The notes: generated from the letters alone by a model not told the origin. Shown: positions 17,049 to 25,867, counted from the first letter of the stretch. The stretch is DNA of 64,000 nt from JAWRCU01 sp033542235 (GCF_033542235.1 NZ_JAWRCU010000005.1:310001-374000); one strand, 5' to 3'. Translations and numbers: made by a program.

Positions 17049-17699
17049 ATGAAGCACATTCATGGCCTGAGCGTACCAACCACGCTCAAAGACGTGTGCG
17101 ATCCAAGCCGAATGGCGCTGCTTGTCTATGATATGCAGGTCGGCATTTGCAGCCAGATCAAGGACGCCGACAGAATCGTCGCGGCAACGCTCAAAGCGGT
17201 TGCTACTGCGCGAGCGGCGGGCATGCGCATCGTCTTCACGCGGCACCTGTCGCTCCCCAAAGCCTGGATGGGTGCTGCGCAGTTTCGAATGGCGATGGCG
17301 TGGCAGAAGAAGGAGGAGCCGGACGCGGTAACGCCCTGGTTTTTGCGCGGCTCGCCGGGCTTCGAGATCGTTCCCGAACTGACTCCTCAGCCCGATGACG
17401 CAGTCTTCGACAAGATTGCGATGTCAGCCTTCGAAGGCACGCCTCTGGCATCCGCCCTGCGCGATTGCGGGCTAAACTCCATTGCGATCGCAGGGATCGC
17501 CACGGAGGTCGGCATCGAACCAACCGTTCGTCACGCCGCCGACCTCGGTTTCATTCCGGTCATTCTGGCCGACGCCTGCGGTGCCGGCCATGAAGAAGCG
17601 GCTCAGCGCTCGCTGGAGTCGCTTCGCTTTGCGGGCGATGCCATCATCAGCGATGTGGAGACGTTCGGCAGCATTCTGAACAAGGCTCCGCAGAGATAG
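17049..17699 (+). CDS. Isochorismatase-fold hydrolase homologue without the nucleophilic cysteine
   Basis: A 216-residue protein of the cysteine-hydrolase/isochorismatase fold. The catalytic Asp is in ALLVYDMQVGI and the Lys in VFDKIAMSAFEGT. Where nicotinamidases and N-carbamoylsarcosine amidases have TEVCVExT, this protein reads AGIATEVGIEPTVRHAADLG, so the cysteine is glycine, as also seen in true isochorismatases that use water. It therefore probably does not use a thioester intermediate. It follows the AsnC gene by 167 bases and may belong to the same catabolic module. Substrate unknown. Confidence 0.85.
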   Translation: MKHIHGLSVPTTLKDVCDPSRMALLVYDMQVGICSQIKDADRIVAATLKAVATARAAGMRIVFTRHLSLPKAWMGAAQFRMAMAWQKKEEPDAVTPWFLRGSPGFEIVPELTPQPDDAVFDKIAMSAFEGTPLASALRDCGLNSIAIAGIATEVGIEPTVRHAADLGFIPVILADACGAGHEEAAQRSLESLRFAGDAIISDVETFGSILNKAPQR

Positions 17700-17849
17700 G
17701 CTGTCCGGTTGGGAGTTTCGGTCCGTGAAGGGTAGAGATACCCTCTTCCGACACTCGCGACCGCACTCCTGGCAACTCGCCGCGGTTCGGCTGACGGTGG
17801 CTCTCGGATCCAGCGTCGGTGCCGGTCTGGTCGCCGCAACAAGCATGAG

Positions 17850-18644
17850 TCACGGCTTCGCGCTCCCTTGCTGGTTCCGGAACGCCGCCTCTCCGGCGTC
17901 CGACACCGCGACCCACTTCTTGTCGGGCGCGGCACCTTCGACATAGCTGTCGTGCCAGTTCCACCATTTATAGGTCGGGGTCTGAGGATAGCCCTCGGGC
18001 GAGTCCTCCCAGACCTCCTGTCGGCCGAGCGGCGTGATGTCGAGGTAGTTCCAGGTGCCTCCCATTTGCTCGTCGCCGCGGTTGTTCAGGAAGTAGGTGC
18101 GAAACAGGCGATCGCCGTCGCGGTAGAAGACATTGGTGCCGTGCCACTCGTCCACCCCGAAATCGGCATCGAAGCTGTCCGTGACGGTGAACCACGGGAT
18201 TTCCCAGCCCATCTGCGCCTTCAGCCGCGCGATGTCGGCCTGTGGCGCACGCGAGACGAAAACGAGGGTGGTGTCGCGGGCATTGAGGTGGGCGACATGC
18301 GCAACCTGGTCGGCAACCATCGAGCAGCCGCGGCAGGCGTGATCGGGCCAGCCGAACACACCGGGCTCGAAGAAGGCGCGGTAGACGATCAGCTGTCGGC
18401 GTCCCTCGAACAGATCGAGGAGACTCACCCTGCCCTCGGGTCCGTTGAACTCGTAGTCCTTCTCGACGGCCATCCACGGCATTCGCCTGCGCTCGGCCGC
18501 CAGGGCGTCACGGGCGCGAGTCTGGGCCTTCTCCTTCACGAGCAACTCCTGACGGGCCGCTTCCCAGTCTTGCGGCGATAGGACTGGTGGCGTTCGCATG
18601 CCCGCCTGCCTGCCTGTCCGGTCGTTCTTAGATAAATTGGTCAT
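17850..18644 (-). CDS. DUF899 thioredoxin-like protein
   Basis: A 264-residue cytoplasmic protein of the DUF899 family, built on a thioredoxin-like fold. It shows VEKDYEFNGPEGRVSLLDLF, then FFEPGVFGWPDHACRGCSMV with a CxxC pair (C-R-G-C), and WNYLDITPLGRQE near the end. ATG at 18644 (MTNLSKND) has GGAG about eleven bases upstream; an ATG six codons earlier is possible. Function in the family is unknown. The gene is flanked upstream by the palindromic array at 18791-18945. Confidence 0.85.
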   Translation of the reverse strand: MTNLSKNDRTGRQAGMRTPPVLSPQDWEAARQELLVKEKAQTRARDALAAERRRMPWMAVEKDYEFNGPEGRVSLLDLFEGRRQLIVYRAFFEPGVFGWPDHACRGCSMVADQVAHVAHLNARDTTLVFVSRAPQADIARLKAQMGWEIPWFTVTDSFDADFGVDEWHGTNVFYRDGDRLFRTYFLNNRGDEQMGGTWNYLDITPLGRQEVWEDSPEGYPQTPTYKWWNWHDSYVEGAAPDKKWVAVSDAGEAAFRNQQGSAKP

Positions 18645-18790
18645 GGTCGTTGCACTCCGCATTGGATGAGCTCCTGGCCCATGGGCCGAAGCGTGACCAT
18701 CACTGCCTTTTCGCTCGTGTGATCACGAGCCGAACTTAGTGTCGGGGTGTCGGCCGGCGAGAGTTACAAATGTGACGGGATTCGGAAGGA

Positions 18791-18945
18791 AGGGGCAGTA
18801 GGGCAATAAGGCAGTAGGGCAATAGGGGAACAGAAGCCGGAGAGCGGATCGCCAAAACAGGTGCTTGCGAACCAGCTGAACCAGGGTCGCAGTTTCCTAT
18901 TGCCCTACTGCCCTATTGCCCTACTGCCTTATTGCCCTACCAACG
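18791..18945. repeat. Palindromic 8-bp-period array, copy A
   Basis: Two arms read TAGGGCAA / TAAGGCAG units with an 8-bp period. A 29-bp perfect inverted repeat lies at 18798-18826 and 18912-18940, separated by 85 bases. The right arm overlaps the last codons and stop of the histidine kinase (...VGQ then TAA). In RNA the arms could make a long hairpin. Related copies are at 39784-39916 and 41204-41330, and a degenerate one near 38766-38872. Confidence 0.85.
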
Positions 18946-21199
18946 CACTCAACGCCTGCCTGATGGAATCGCGCGAGAACGGCTTCTCGATAACCGGCCG
19001 GCCGGCTTGCTCGAGGAAGCGCGCGGCGGCGGCGCCCAGCGTGTCGCCGGTAACGAAGACAAACCGCTCGGCAACGCCTGGGATCGCCTTGCAGGCCCAG
19101 TCGAACAAAGCGGGCCCGTCGGTGTTGGGCATTCTGACATCGCAAAAGATCGCATCGAAATGGCTCCCCATAAGCGCCGCCTTGGCGCCGGCGCCATCCT
19201 CGACGGTCATGACGGCAAAACCTTCACCCTCGAGGAACTCCGCCATCGTTTCCCCGACGTCCCGCTCGTCATCGATCACAAGAGCGGTACGGCCGATGCC
19301 GGTGCCCGCGCGTGCCGCAACGCTTTCGACAGCAGCTGGTGAGGCGCCGACCTCGATGGGCAACTGCAACCGGAAGTGCGCGCCCTTCGAATTGTCAATC
19401 AGGTCCAGCCGACCATTGTGCGCCTGCACGACGCCGAGCGAAAATGCGAGCCCGATCCCGGTACCTGCCCCTTGCGCCTTGGTCGTGAAGAACGGATCGA
19501 AAATGCGATTCCGGATCTCGGCAGGGATGCCGGGACCGTTGTCGGCGATGACGATCTGAATGTCGCTGCCTTCGCGCGACGTTTCGATCTCGATCCAGCG
19601 CGGCGCGGGTATCTCCTGCAGGGCGTGCTGAGCGTTCACGATTAGGTTGTAGAACACCTGATGCATCTGGTCTGGGTCGAGGTCCAAAGGCGGCAGGCCA
19701 TCGGCGAGCCTGCATCGCACCTCGATACCAGCGGTACGAAGGCCGTAGCCGGCGATGTCGAGCACCGCACGGATCAAATCATTGACGTCTGTGCTGTGGC
19801 GCTCAGGCTCACGCTGCCGCGCCATGGCCAGGAATGTCTGCACGATGCGGGCGCAGCGCTCGGCCGCGCGTCTGATCTTGCCTGCCCGCTGCGCGTGCAC
19901 GGTTCCGGCCAGAAGCTCTTCCAGCATCTGTGTCTGCGCGACGACGACCGCCAGGGGATTGTTGAGCTCATGCGAGACGCCGGCAAGCAGCGACCCAAGT
20001 GCGTTGAGCCGCTCGCTCTGAGCCAATGCCTCGCGCGAGCGCGCCAGCTCGGCTTCGGCCGCCTTGGTTGCCGTCAGATCGATCATGCTGCCGACGATCA
20101 CCGGCCGGTCATCCATCTCGATGTGCCGCCAGCTCAGCGAGACCGGAAACACGGAACCGTCCAGGCGCCGCAGCTGTGCCTCCACGCCGTCAGCGCGCTG
20201 CTGCTGGAGCGATAGGGCTTTGATGCGCTGGTAGTCTTCTCGAGTGGCGAACCAGCGGTGCTGCCGGAACCGGTCGTCGTCATGCGGACCGACGCCCATG
20301 ATCTCGCGGAAGGCCGGATTGGCGACAATCAGCTGCCTGGTTCGAGAATCTATGAACACGACGGGAATCGGATGATGGTGGGTGACCTCCCGGAAGCGCC
20401 GCTCGCTTTCCTGCAGGCGCTCGGCCGCCCGCTTCTGCTCGGTGATGTCGATATCGAAGCCGCCGATGCGCGCTTGCTGCTGATCGGCCCACAGAACGGG
20501 AAAGCGGACGACGAGGCTCCAGGCGTAGTCGACTGCATCGCTCAGAAACTCCTCGACCGCGATCGGCTGTCCGGATTCGAGGACGCGGCGATCGTTTTCC
20601 GCGATCATCGCCGCCGCCTCGGGACCGAAAACGTCGGCTGCGGTCAATCCGATCGCGCTTTCGGCCGGGCGGCCGAAGACCTTTCCCATTTCCGGATTGG
20701 CCATGAGATAGCGCCCGTCCGTATCCTTCAGATACATGCCGATCGGCGCGTGCTTCATGAAGGCCGCGAACCGGGCTTCGCTGGCACGCAGGGCTGCGTC
20801 GGCGGCGAGGCGCTGCGACAGGTCGCGCAGGCTCGCCGTCAAGAAGCGCCGCTCGCCGCTCCAGGCTTCCGTAATCGTAAGTTCGACCGGAAACTCGGTG
20901 CCGTCCGCCCGCACCGCGGTCTGCTCCATGCGCCGCCCCAGCAATGCCGGAGCGCCGCCGGAGAGATAACCTGCAAGCCCGTCAGCATGAGCCTTGCGCA
21001 GATGCGGCGGGACGATGAGCTCCGCAACCTGCCTGCCGAGCGCTTCAGCGCGCGAATAGCCGAAGGCCACCTCGGCCGCCGCGTTGAATTCCACAACCAG
21101 ACCAGCTTCGTCGGTCACAATCACGCAGTCGAGTGATGAGCGGACCACCGCGGCCAGGACCGCCTCGTGGGATGCGCTTCCGGCGTGGTCTTCTCGCAA
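18929..21199 (-). CDS. Hybrid sensor histidine kinase: three PAS domains, HisKA, HATPase, receiver
   Basis: A protein of about 756 residues. PAS1 is about 18-130 (VIVTDEAGLVVEFNAAAEVA), PAS2 about 145-260 (MYLKDTDGRYLMANPEMG), and PAS3 about 270-390 (VVFIDSRTRQLIVANPAF). The dimerisation helix carries the phospho-His in AGVSHELNNPLAVVV. ATPase boxes are YNLIVNAQHAL, DNGPGIPAEIRNRIFDPF and GTGIGLAFS. A C-terminal receiver has LVIDDERDVGE and phospho-Asp FCDVRMPNTDG. There are no membrane segments, so it is cytosolic, probably redox or ligand sensing. The TTG at 21199 has GGAGAG upstream; another TTG at 21250 is possible. No cognate response regulator is adjacent. The final residues come from the repeat array. 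Confidence 0.9.
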   Translation of the reverse strand: MREDHAGSASHEAVLAAVVRSSLDCVIVTDEAGLVVEFNAAAEVAFGYSRAEALGRQVAELIVPPHLRKAHADGLAGYLSGGAPALLGRRMEQTAVRADGTEFPVELTITEAWSGERRFLTASLRDLSQRLAADAALRASEARFAAFMKHAPIGMYLKDTDGRYLMANPEMGKVFGRPAESAIGLTAADVFGPEAAAMIAENDRRVLESGQPIAVEEFLSDAVDYAWSLVVRFPVLWADQQQARIGGFDIDITEQKRAAERLQESERRFREVTHHHPIPVVFIDSRTRQLIVANPAFREIMGVGPHDDDRFRQHRWFATREDYQRIKALSLQQQRADGVEAQLRRLDGSVFPVSLSWRHIEMDDRPVIVGSMIDLTATKAAEAELARSREALAQSERLNALGSLLAGVSHELNNPLAVVVAQTQMLEELLAGTVHAQRAGKIRRAAERCARIVQTFLAMARQREPERHSTDVNDLIRAVLDIAGYGLRTAGIEVRCRLADGLPPLDLDPDQMHQVFYNLIVNAQHALQEIPAPRWIEIETSREGSDIQIVIADNGPGIPAEIRNRIFDPFFTTKAQGAGTGIGLAFSLGVVQAHNGRLDLIDNSKGAHFRLQLPIEVGASPAAVESVAARAGTGIGRTALVIDDERDVGETMAEFLEGEGFAVMTVEDGAGAKAALMGSHFDAIFCDVRMPNTDGPALFDWACKAIPGVAERFVFVTGDTLGAAAARFLEQAGRPVIEKPFSRDSIRQALSALVGQ

Positions 21200-21670
21200 G
21201 GCGGGGCTCTCCGTGGCGACCGGCCAGGACGCAGGCCGTCGGACACGCAAAGATGGAGACTACAGCCAATTCCGGCAAGATGCTGCGTGCACCGGCGCTA
21301 AAGCCTTTTGAGGCCACGTGGGAATCACTTGGCGTTACACAAATACGGCAAAAACAACCAGATAGAGCGGCAGTCCGGATTTATCCGGGTGTCAGCCGCT
21401 CTGGTGCCAGCCGCCGATCCGGTTCTTCGCCGTCCCAACAGGAGGCACATAACCCGCACGGATTCACCTCGATCTGCGCCTAAGCGACGAAAGCTTCACG
21501 AAAATGAATTCAGAGGCCTGAGAGTGCAGGTGGAAATCAATCGATCGTGCTTTCCAGTATCACCTTGCCCGCAGCTGAGCTAAAATTCGGTGCCGCCCCT
21601 CGAGGGGAGGAATCGAGTTGCATCAGGCGCATTTTGCCGGACCTGGTGCCGGTGCAGAGGGATCGGTTCG
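21200..21670. other. Intergenic stretch without a recognised gene
   Basis: Divergent spacer between the histidine kinase and the LssY-type gene. Several short open frames exist, but none has protein-like composition plus a ribosome-binding site. Promoters for both neighbours must lie here; I see no clear operator or hairpin. Confidence 0.5.
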
Positions 21671-22372
21671 ATGCACCAACGGGCAAGAATTCGTGGAGCC
21701 GCGCAGGCCGCTCTTCTATTCCTGTTGGCGTACCTCATAGTCGCCTATTTCATCGTTCCGGATGTCTGGATCTTTCGCGACGCCGGCCACCTATCCCGGT
21801 TTGGCAGCATGGTCACGACCACTGTCGATGATATACCCGGCGATCCGATCAATGTCGGCTTGGTCGGTGGCAAGGAACAGGTAATGCGGGCTTTTGCGGC
21901 TGCGCATTGGGATCCGGCCGATGCTATCACCCTGCGCTCCTCGATCGAGATCGGCCTCAGCGTGGTTCTTGATCGGCCCGATCTCGAAGCGCCGGTCAGC
22001 CCGCTGATTTATGATGGCAGGAAGCAGGACCTGGCGTTCGAGCTGCCGGTCGGGCACAGCGCCGACCGACGCAATCATGTTCGCTTCTGGCTGACCGATA
22101 GGACCGGCGATGACGGTCGCCCGCTCTGGCTCGGTTCGGCCACATTCGATCGGGGCGTTGGCTTTAGCCACGATACGGGCCAGATCACTCATCACATCGG
22201 GCCTGATATCGATGCCGAACGCGATCTGGTCATACGCGATCTGACGGCAGCCGGTCAGATCGCGTCATCGTATGAAATCGAGGGCGTCGGACCGACCAAA
22301 ACTGGCCGCAACGGCGGCGGCGATCCCTATTTCACCGACGGAAAGACAATGATAGGTGTCCTTCGGCCGTAG
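21671..22372 (+). CDS. LssY C-terminal-domain membrane-anchored protein
   Basis: A 233-residue protein with one N-terminal membrane anchor (AAQALLFLLAYLIVAYFIV-like segment). An LssY_C domain follows: GDPINVGLVGGKEQVMRAFA, HWDPADAITLRSSIEIG, then VRFWLTDR and ATFDRGVGFSHDTGQITHHI. This domain is named after the Legionella type I secretion protein LssY, but stand-alone versions have unknown roles. ATG at 21671 precedes the anchor; AGAGG lies ten bases upstream. No secretion genes are nearby, so a secretion role is not supported. Confidence 0.75.
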   Translation: MHQRARIRGAAQAALLFLLAYLIVAYFIVPDVWIFRDAGHLSRFGSMVTTTVDDIPGDPINVGLVGGKEQVMRAFAAAHWDPADAITLRSSIEIGLSVVLDRPDLEAPVSPLIYDGRKQDLAFELPVGHSADRRNHVRFWLTDRTGDDGRPLWLGSATFDRGVGFSHDTGQITHHIGPDIDAERDLVIRDLTAAGQIASSYEIEGVGPTKTGRNGGGDPYFTDGKTMIGVLRP

Positions 22373-22397
22373 ACGGGCAATTCGACAGGCAGCCCCG

Positions 22398-22655
22398 TTA
22401 GTCCGCCTTCAAAACCCTTCGCCTCGGCTTTGCGGAAGTCTTAGGGTCGGCGGCAGTCTTTTTGGTTTCGGTGGCCTTGGTAGCGGCCGACCTGGTTTTC
22501 TTCGGCTTTGGCGGCGCGACGGACGCCGCATCCTCCTGTTCAATCTCTCTGGTAGCCTGGTCCCAGTGCCGTGCATCGGAGCCGTGAGGTTTGCCCTCGC
22601 GTTCCCAGATTGCATGTGCCCGCTGCCGAATACGTTCTTCCTTGTGGGCGGCCAT
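22398..22655 (-). CDS. DUF2934 small protein with lysine/proline-rich tail
   Basis: An 85-residue protein. The N-terminal DUF2934 motif is HKEERIRQRAHAIWEREG followed by KPHGSDARHWDQA (about residues 3-35). The remaining half is a Lys/Ala/Pro-rich tail ending KPRRRVLKAD, suggesting nucleic-acid or membrane-surface binding. ATG at 22655 has a strong GAGGAAGGG upstream. Convergent with the LssY-type gene, 25 bases apart. Family function unknown; it is common in rhizobia. Confidence 0.8.
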   Translation of the reverse strand: MAAHKEERIRQRAHAIWEREGKPHGSDARHWDQATREIEQEDAASVAPPKPKKTRSAATKATETKKTAADPKTSAKPRRRVLKAD

Positions 22656-22913
22656 ATTCCCTTCCTCTGACGGATTATCCAATTAGCTTGCGCTAAAACG
22701 TCGTCGCATGCAACGAGATCTAGCCAGCCGGTTCGAAGTACGCTTGCAGTGGCGCATGCGACGTCTTGTGCTGGTACCCCACGCCGAAGCCGTTCATGCA
22801 CATCGCCAGCACGGCACATCTCCTCACATTTGCCGCGCCTTAGCTCCCGGCTCAGGCTGGGCACACGGCCAGCGAGCGTTACATTCTGCGATCAACACGA
22901 AAGGAACCGTGCT

Positions 22914-23795
22914 ATGCCGCAGGTCGACGCCAAGCTATCAGGCCAGTTCACGATTGGTGGAGATATCCGCATCAACCGCCTCGGTTTCGGTGCAATGCGC
23001 ATCACCGGCCCCGGCATATGGGGCGAACCCGAGGACCGCGCGGAAGCGATCCGCGTTCTCAAGCGTCTGCCCGAGATCGGCGTGAATTTCATCGATACGG
23101 CCGACAGCTACGGTCCTTTTGTCAGCGAGGATCTTATCGCTGAGGCATTACATCCCTATGACGGGCTGCTGATCGCCACAAAAGGTGGCCTCGTGCGGCC
23201 CGGCATCACGGAAGGTGGGTGGCCAACCGTCGGGGATCCCAACTATCTCGGTCAGTGCGTCCGGATGAGCCTGCGCCGCCTCAAGGTAAATCGCATCGAC
23301 CTATGGCAACTCCATCGCATCGATCGGAAGGTGCCGCAAGACGAGCAGTTCGATGCAATCCGCTCTTTCATCGACCAGGGTTTGATCCGTCACGCTGGTC
23401 TGAGCCAGGTGACGGTAGATGAGATCGAAGCCGCTCGGAAGGTGTTTCCAGTTGCCACCGTGCAGAACCGCTACAATCTCGCCGATCGCGCCGACGAGGA
23501 CGTGCTCGACTACTGCGAGGCGAACGGGATCGGCTACATTCCCTGGTTCCCGCTCGCGGCAGGCGACCTCGCCAAGCCGGGCGGCGTCGTGGACGAGCTC
23601 GCAAAAGCGAAGGGCGCAGCGCCCGGCCAGATTGCGCTGGCATGGATGCTGATGCGCAGCCCGGTGATGTTGCCCATTCCCGGCACCAGCCGCGTCGCCC
23701 ATCTCGAAGAGAATGTCGCCGGCGCCTCCTTAACGCTGACCGCCGATGAATTCGCCAAACTCGACATAGCCTCGCCTCGCCCGTTCCGCACTTGA
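22914..23795 (+). CDS. Aldo/keto reductase
   Basis: A 293-residue NADPH-dependent oxidoreductase with a TIM-barrel fold. The catalytic tetrad is seen as DTADSYGPF (Asp, Tyr), IATKGGLV (Lys) and LWQLHRID (His). The cofactor-binding C-terminus is IPGTSRVAHLEENVAGA. ATG at 22914 (MPQVDAKLSG) has AAAGGAA twelve bases upstream. It stands alone, so the substrate cannot be inferred. A RIME-like palindrome follows the stop by about 30 bases. Confidence 0.9.
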   Translation: MPQVDAKLSGQFTIGGDIRINRLGFGAMRITGPGIWGEPEDRAEAIRVLKRLPEIGVNFIDTADSYGPFVSEDLIAEALHPYDGLLIATKGGLVRPGITEGGWPTVGDPNYLGQCVRMSLRRLKVNRIDLWQLHRIDRKVPQDEQFDAIRSFIDQGLIRHAGLSQVTVDEIEAARKVFPVATVQNRYNLADRADEDVLDYCEANGIGYIPWFPLAAGDLAKPGGVVDELAKAKGAAPGQIALAWMLMRSPVMLPIPGTSRVAHLEENVAGASLTLTADEFAKLDIASPRPFRT

Positions 23796-23826
23796 GGGCT
23801 GGTCCGCCGTCGGACTCGCCCACCGA

Positions 23827-23992
23827 AGTACCCCTCCGTCTCGGCGGTGCGCGCCGAGCCACCTACTCCCACGGGAGGAGAAGGGAGAGCCTGGCATTCA
23901 GCTCGCGGCAAATCTCGATCGTCGGAGATTTGCTGATACATTTCTGCCTTATGTGAGAAGGTGGCCGCGAAGCGGTCGGATGGTGCGGTACT
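23827..23992. repeat. Rhizobial intergenic palindromic element (RIME-like), copy 1
   Basis: The left part has GTCTCGGCGGTGCGCGCCGA and ACTCCCACGGGAGGAG. A degenerate inverted right part (GTGAGAAGGTGGCCGCGAAG, then GGTACTCC) closes it. Between them is a perfect 9-bp hairpin, GCAAATCTC (23908-23916) and GAGATTTGC (23925-23933). It resembles the element at 44517-44700 and the rhizobial RIME class known from intergenic regions. It lies between two genes pointing at each other. Confidence 0.75.
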
Positions 23993-24027
23993 CCAAGGCC
24001 AGCCGCATCGACTGATCTCCGCCCCCC

Positions 24028-25248
24028 TTAGTTGGCCTCCGGCTTTTTGACGATGTCGTATAGCGCGCCGACCAGCTCGCTGAGCTTATCGGTGCCTTCA
24101 GGAGGCTGACTGTTGGTCTGGACCGTGATCATCACGTCCTCGTCCTCGAGCCAGACGTAGAGGGTGCGATAGCCGAGGGTTTCACCCTGGTAGAACCACC
24201 GTGGGCCCAGGGGCCCGAGCATCCCTTTGGCCAGACCGAGGGAGAAACCGGTGGGATCGTTGGCAGAGACGTCGGCAATCGGCTCGCCTGTCTTCGTCGA
24301 AACGAGCTGCATCCACTCGTGCTGCTGCTTCGGGGGGACCACCTTCCCGCGGAAAACTGCGCGCATCCAGCGGTCGACGTCACGTGCGCTCGAAATCGCG
24401 CCACCGGCAGCTTGTGCCCAGGACAGGCTGGCCTCGCGCATGTCCCGCCCGACGATCGGCAGACTCCACGGCTGCTTGCAGCCAGGCTGGTAGTCGGCAC
24501 ACGCCTGGTTCGCAAAGTAACCATGCGACAGACGCTTGATGACAGGTTCCGGAAACGTCCCGGCTTCGTAGAATGTCGAGTTGAGGCCATTCGGCTCGAT
24601 GACGAGCTCATGAACGAGATCGCGGTACGACTTGCCGCCAACTTTCTCGGCGATCATGCCGGCGAGGATGTAGTCGGTATTGGAGTAGAAATAGCCCTTC
24701 TCGACCGGCGGCAGCTTGTTGGTCGCGCTCGGACAGGCGGCGTCGACAAGCTCCTTGAATGTGAGGTCCCGTCTGGGCTCGTCTGCCCAGATGCGAGACA
24801 TCCACTCGGTCTCCGAGTAGGTTGGAATAGGCGCCGTCATATCGAGGAGGTGGCGGATCGTGACATCCTTCCAAGCCGGATAGTCGGGCAACCATTTCCC
24901 GAGCGGGTCATCGATCGACAGCTTTCCCGCGACTTCGAGCTTGAGGATCACCGCGGCGGTGAACGACTTCGACGTGCTCCCCATTTGGTAGAGAGTATCC
25001 TGGTCGACCGGGCCGGCAACGGAGCCGCGGCCCACTTTCCCCGCGAAGCTTTCGATTGCCGGGCCGGCGTCGCCGAAGCTGATATAGGCAGCGACGCCAG
25101 TGACCTTTTCGATGGGCCCGCGCCCCGCTAGCCACTCGTTAAGCGTTGCCTGTACCTTTTCGACCTGGGTTGGCTCGGCGCCCAGCGAGACGGTGGCGAC
25201 CAAAGTCAAGCCGGCGGCCAGCAGAGCGGAAAAAATCCCCTTCTTCAT
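24028..25248 (-). CDS. Secreted serine hydrolase of the beta-lactamase class C / PBP4* family
   Basis: A 406-residue protein with a Sec signal (MKKGIFSALLAAGLTLVATV, then SLGAEP). The serine nucleophile motif SxxK is MGSTSKSFTAAV (about residue 90) and the Tyr motif is YFYSNTDYILAG (YxN). The C-terminal domain contains QGETLGYRTLYVWLEDEDVM. Members include esterases and D-amino-acid peptidases; a true beta-lactamase is unlikely without a KTG-type box in context. ATG at 25248 is chosen because it begins the signal peptide. Likely periplasmic. Stands alone. Confidence 0.85.
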   Translation of the reverse strand: MKKGIFSALLAAGLTLVATVSLGAEPTQVEKVQATLNEWLAGRGPIEKVTGVAAYISFGDAGPAIESFAGKVGRGSVAGPVDQDTLYQMGSTSKSFTAAVILKLEVAGKLSIDDPLGKWLPDYPAWKDVTIRHLLDMTAPIPTYSETEWMSRIWADEPRRDLTFKELVDAACPSATNKLPPVEKGYFYSNTDYILAGMIAEKVGGKSYRDLVHELVIEPNGLNSTFYEAGTFPEPVIKRLSHGYFANQACADYQPGCKQPWSLPIVGRDMREASLSWAQAAGGAISSARDVDRWMRAVFRGKVVPPKQQHEWMQLVSTKTGEPIADVSANDPTGFSLGLAKGMLGPLGPRWFYQGETLGYRTLYVWLEDEDVMITVQTNSQPPEGTDKLSELVGALYDIVKKPEAN

Positions 25249-25420
25249 TTCGCGCGCCCCCATCGTTTTGAGCGGTGCTTCGGAACGAAATCCGCAGTGG
25301 GACTGCCGGTATGGTGATTCCGAGTTGGCCTACTTCAAGATCGGACTTTAAGCGAATTTCGAATTCAGACGGCGCAGGGGAACTATCATCGCAGGATTTT
25401 AGGGACTGCGCGAGGGTCTC

Positions 25421-25867
25421 TCAGGCAAAGTTGTCGCAGCAAGTCGGGCTTGCTCTGGCGGCTCGGACTCGCGGCACCCTCGCCGACCCGTTCCCACCCC
25501 TCGCTTCCGTTCTTGCGCGGACCTCCGCGCACGCTTTGAGGACGGCTAAAGCCAGCGCCTCATCAAATGCGTCAGCAGGGTCATCCAGCTCCGCGGGCAG
25601 CTCGGGGCACCGAGACAGCGAGCAGAACCACACGCCGCCCTCAAATGCGAGGCGACGCAGTTTCCAGTCCGGCTGTTCAAGTTCGACTAGGGCGAGAGCT
25701 GCTTCGGTCCAGGCTTTGGAGTCCATGAACCGGAGGATTCGCTCAATCCTGTCAGTGTTGCTCAATGCCCGAGCTTGCGTGCAATTGCCGCAAATCCGTT
25801 CAGCGATAGACGGAAAGGATGAAGAGAGGAGGCTTCCTCGTGGGTACCCATTTGAACGTTGAGCCAT
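25421..25867 (-). CDS. Conserved-looking hypothetical protein
   Basis: An unrecognised protein of up to 148 residues. The core MDSKAWTEAALALVELEQPDW, read in two pieces, continues WKLRRLAFEGGVWFCSLSR and LDDPADAFDEALALAVLKAC. It has a mixed alpha/beta character with no signal or membrane segment. A start at ATG 25726 would give a compact protein of about 101 residues, and codons before it may be leader. It lies in the spacer before the kdp operon on the opposite strand. No function assigned. Confidence 0.5.
   Translation of the reverse strand: MAQRSNGYPRGSLLSSSFPSIAERICGNCTQARALSNTDRIERILRFMDSKAWTEAALALVELEQPDWKLRRLAFEGGVWFCSLSRCPELPAELDDPADAFDEALALAVLKACAEVRARTEARGGNGSARVPRVRAARASPTCCDNFA

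Noticed and set aside
24028..25248. Beta-lactam resistance gene
   Set aside because: Only the SxxK and YxN motifs of the wide class C-like hydrolase family are present; nothing marks it as a true beta-lactamase.
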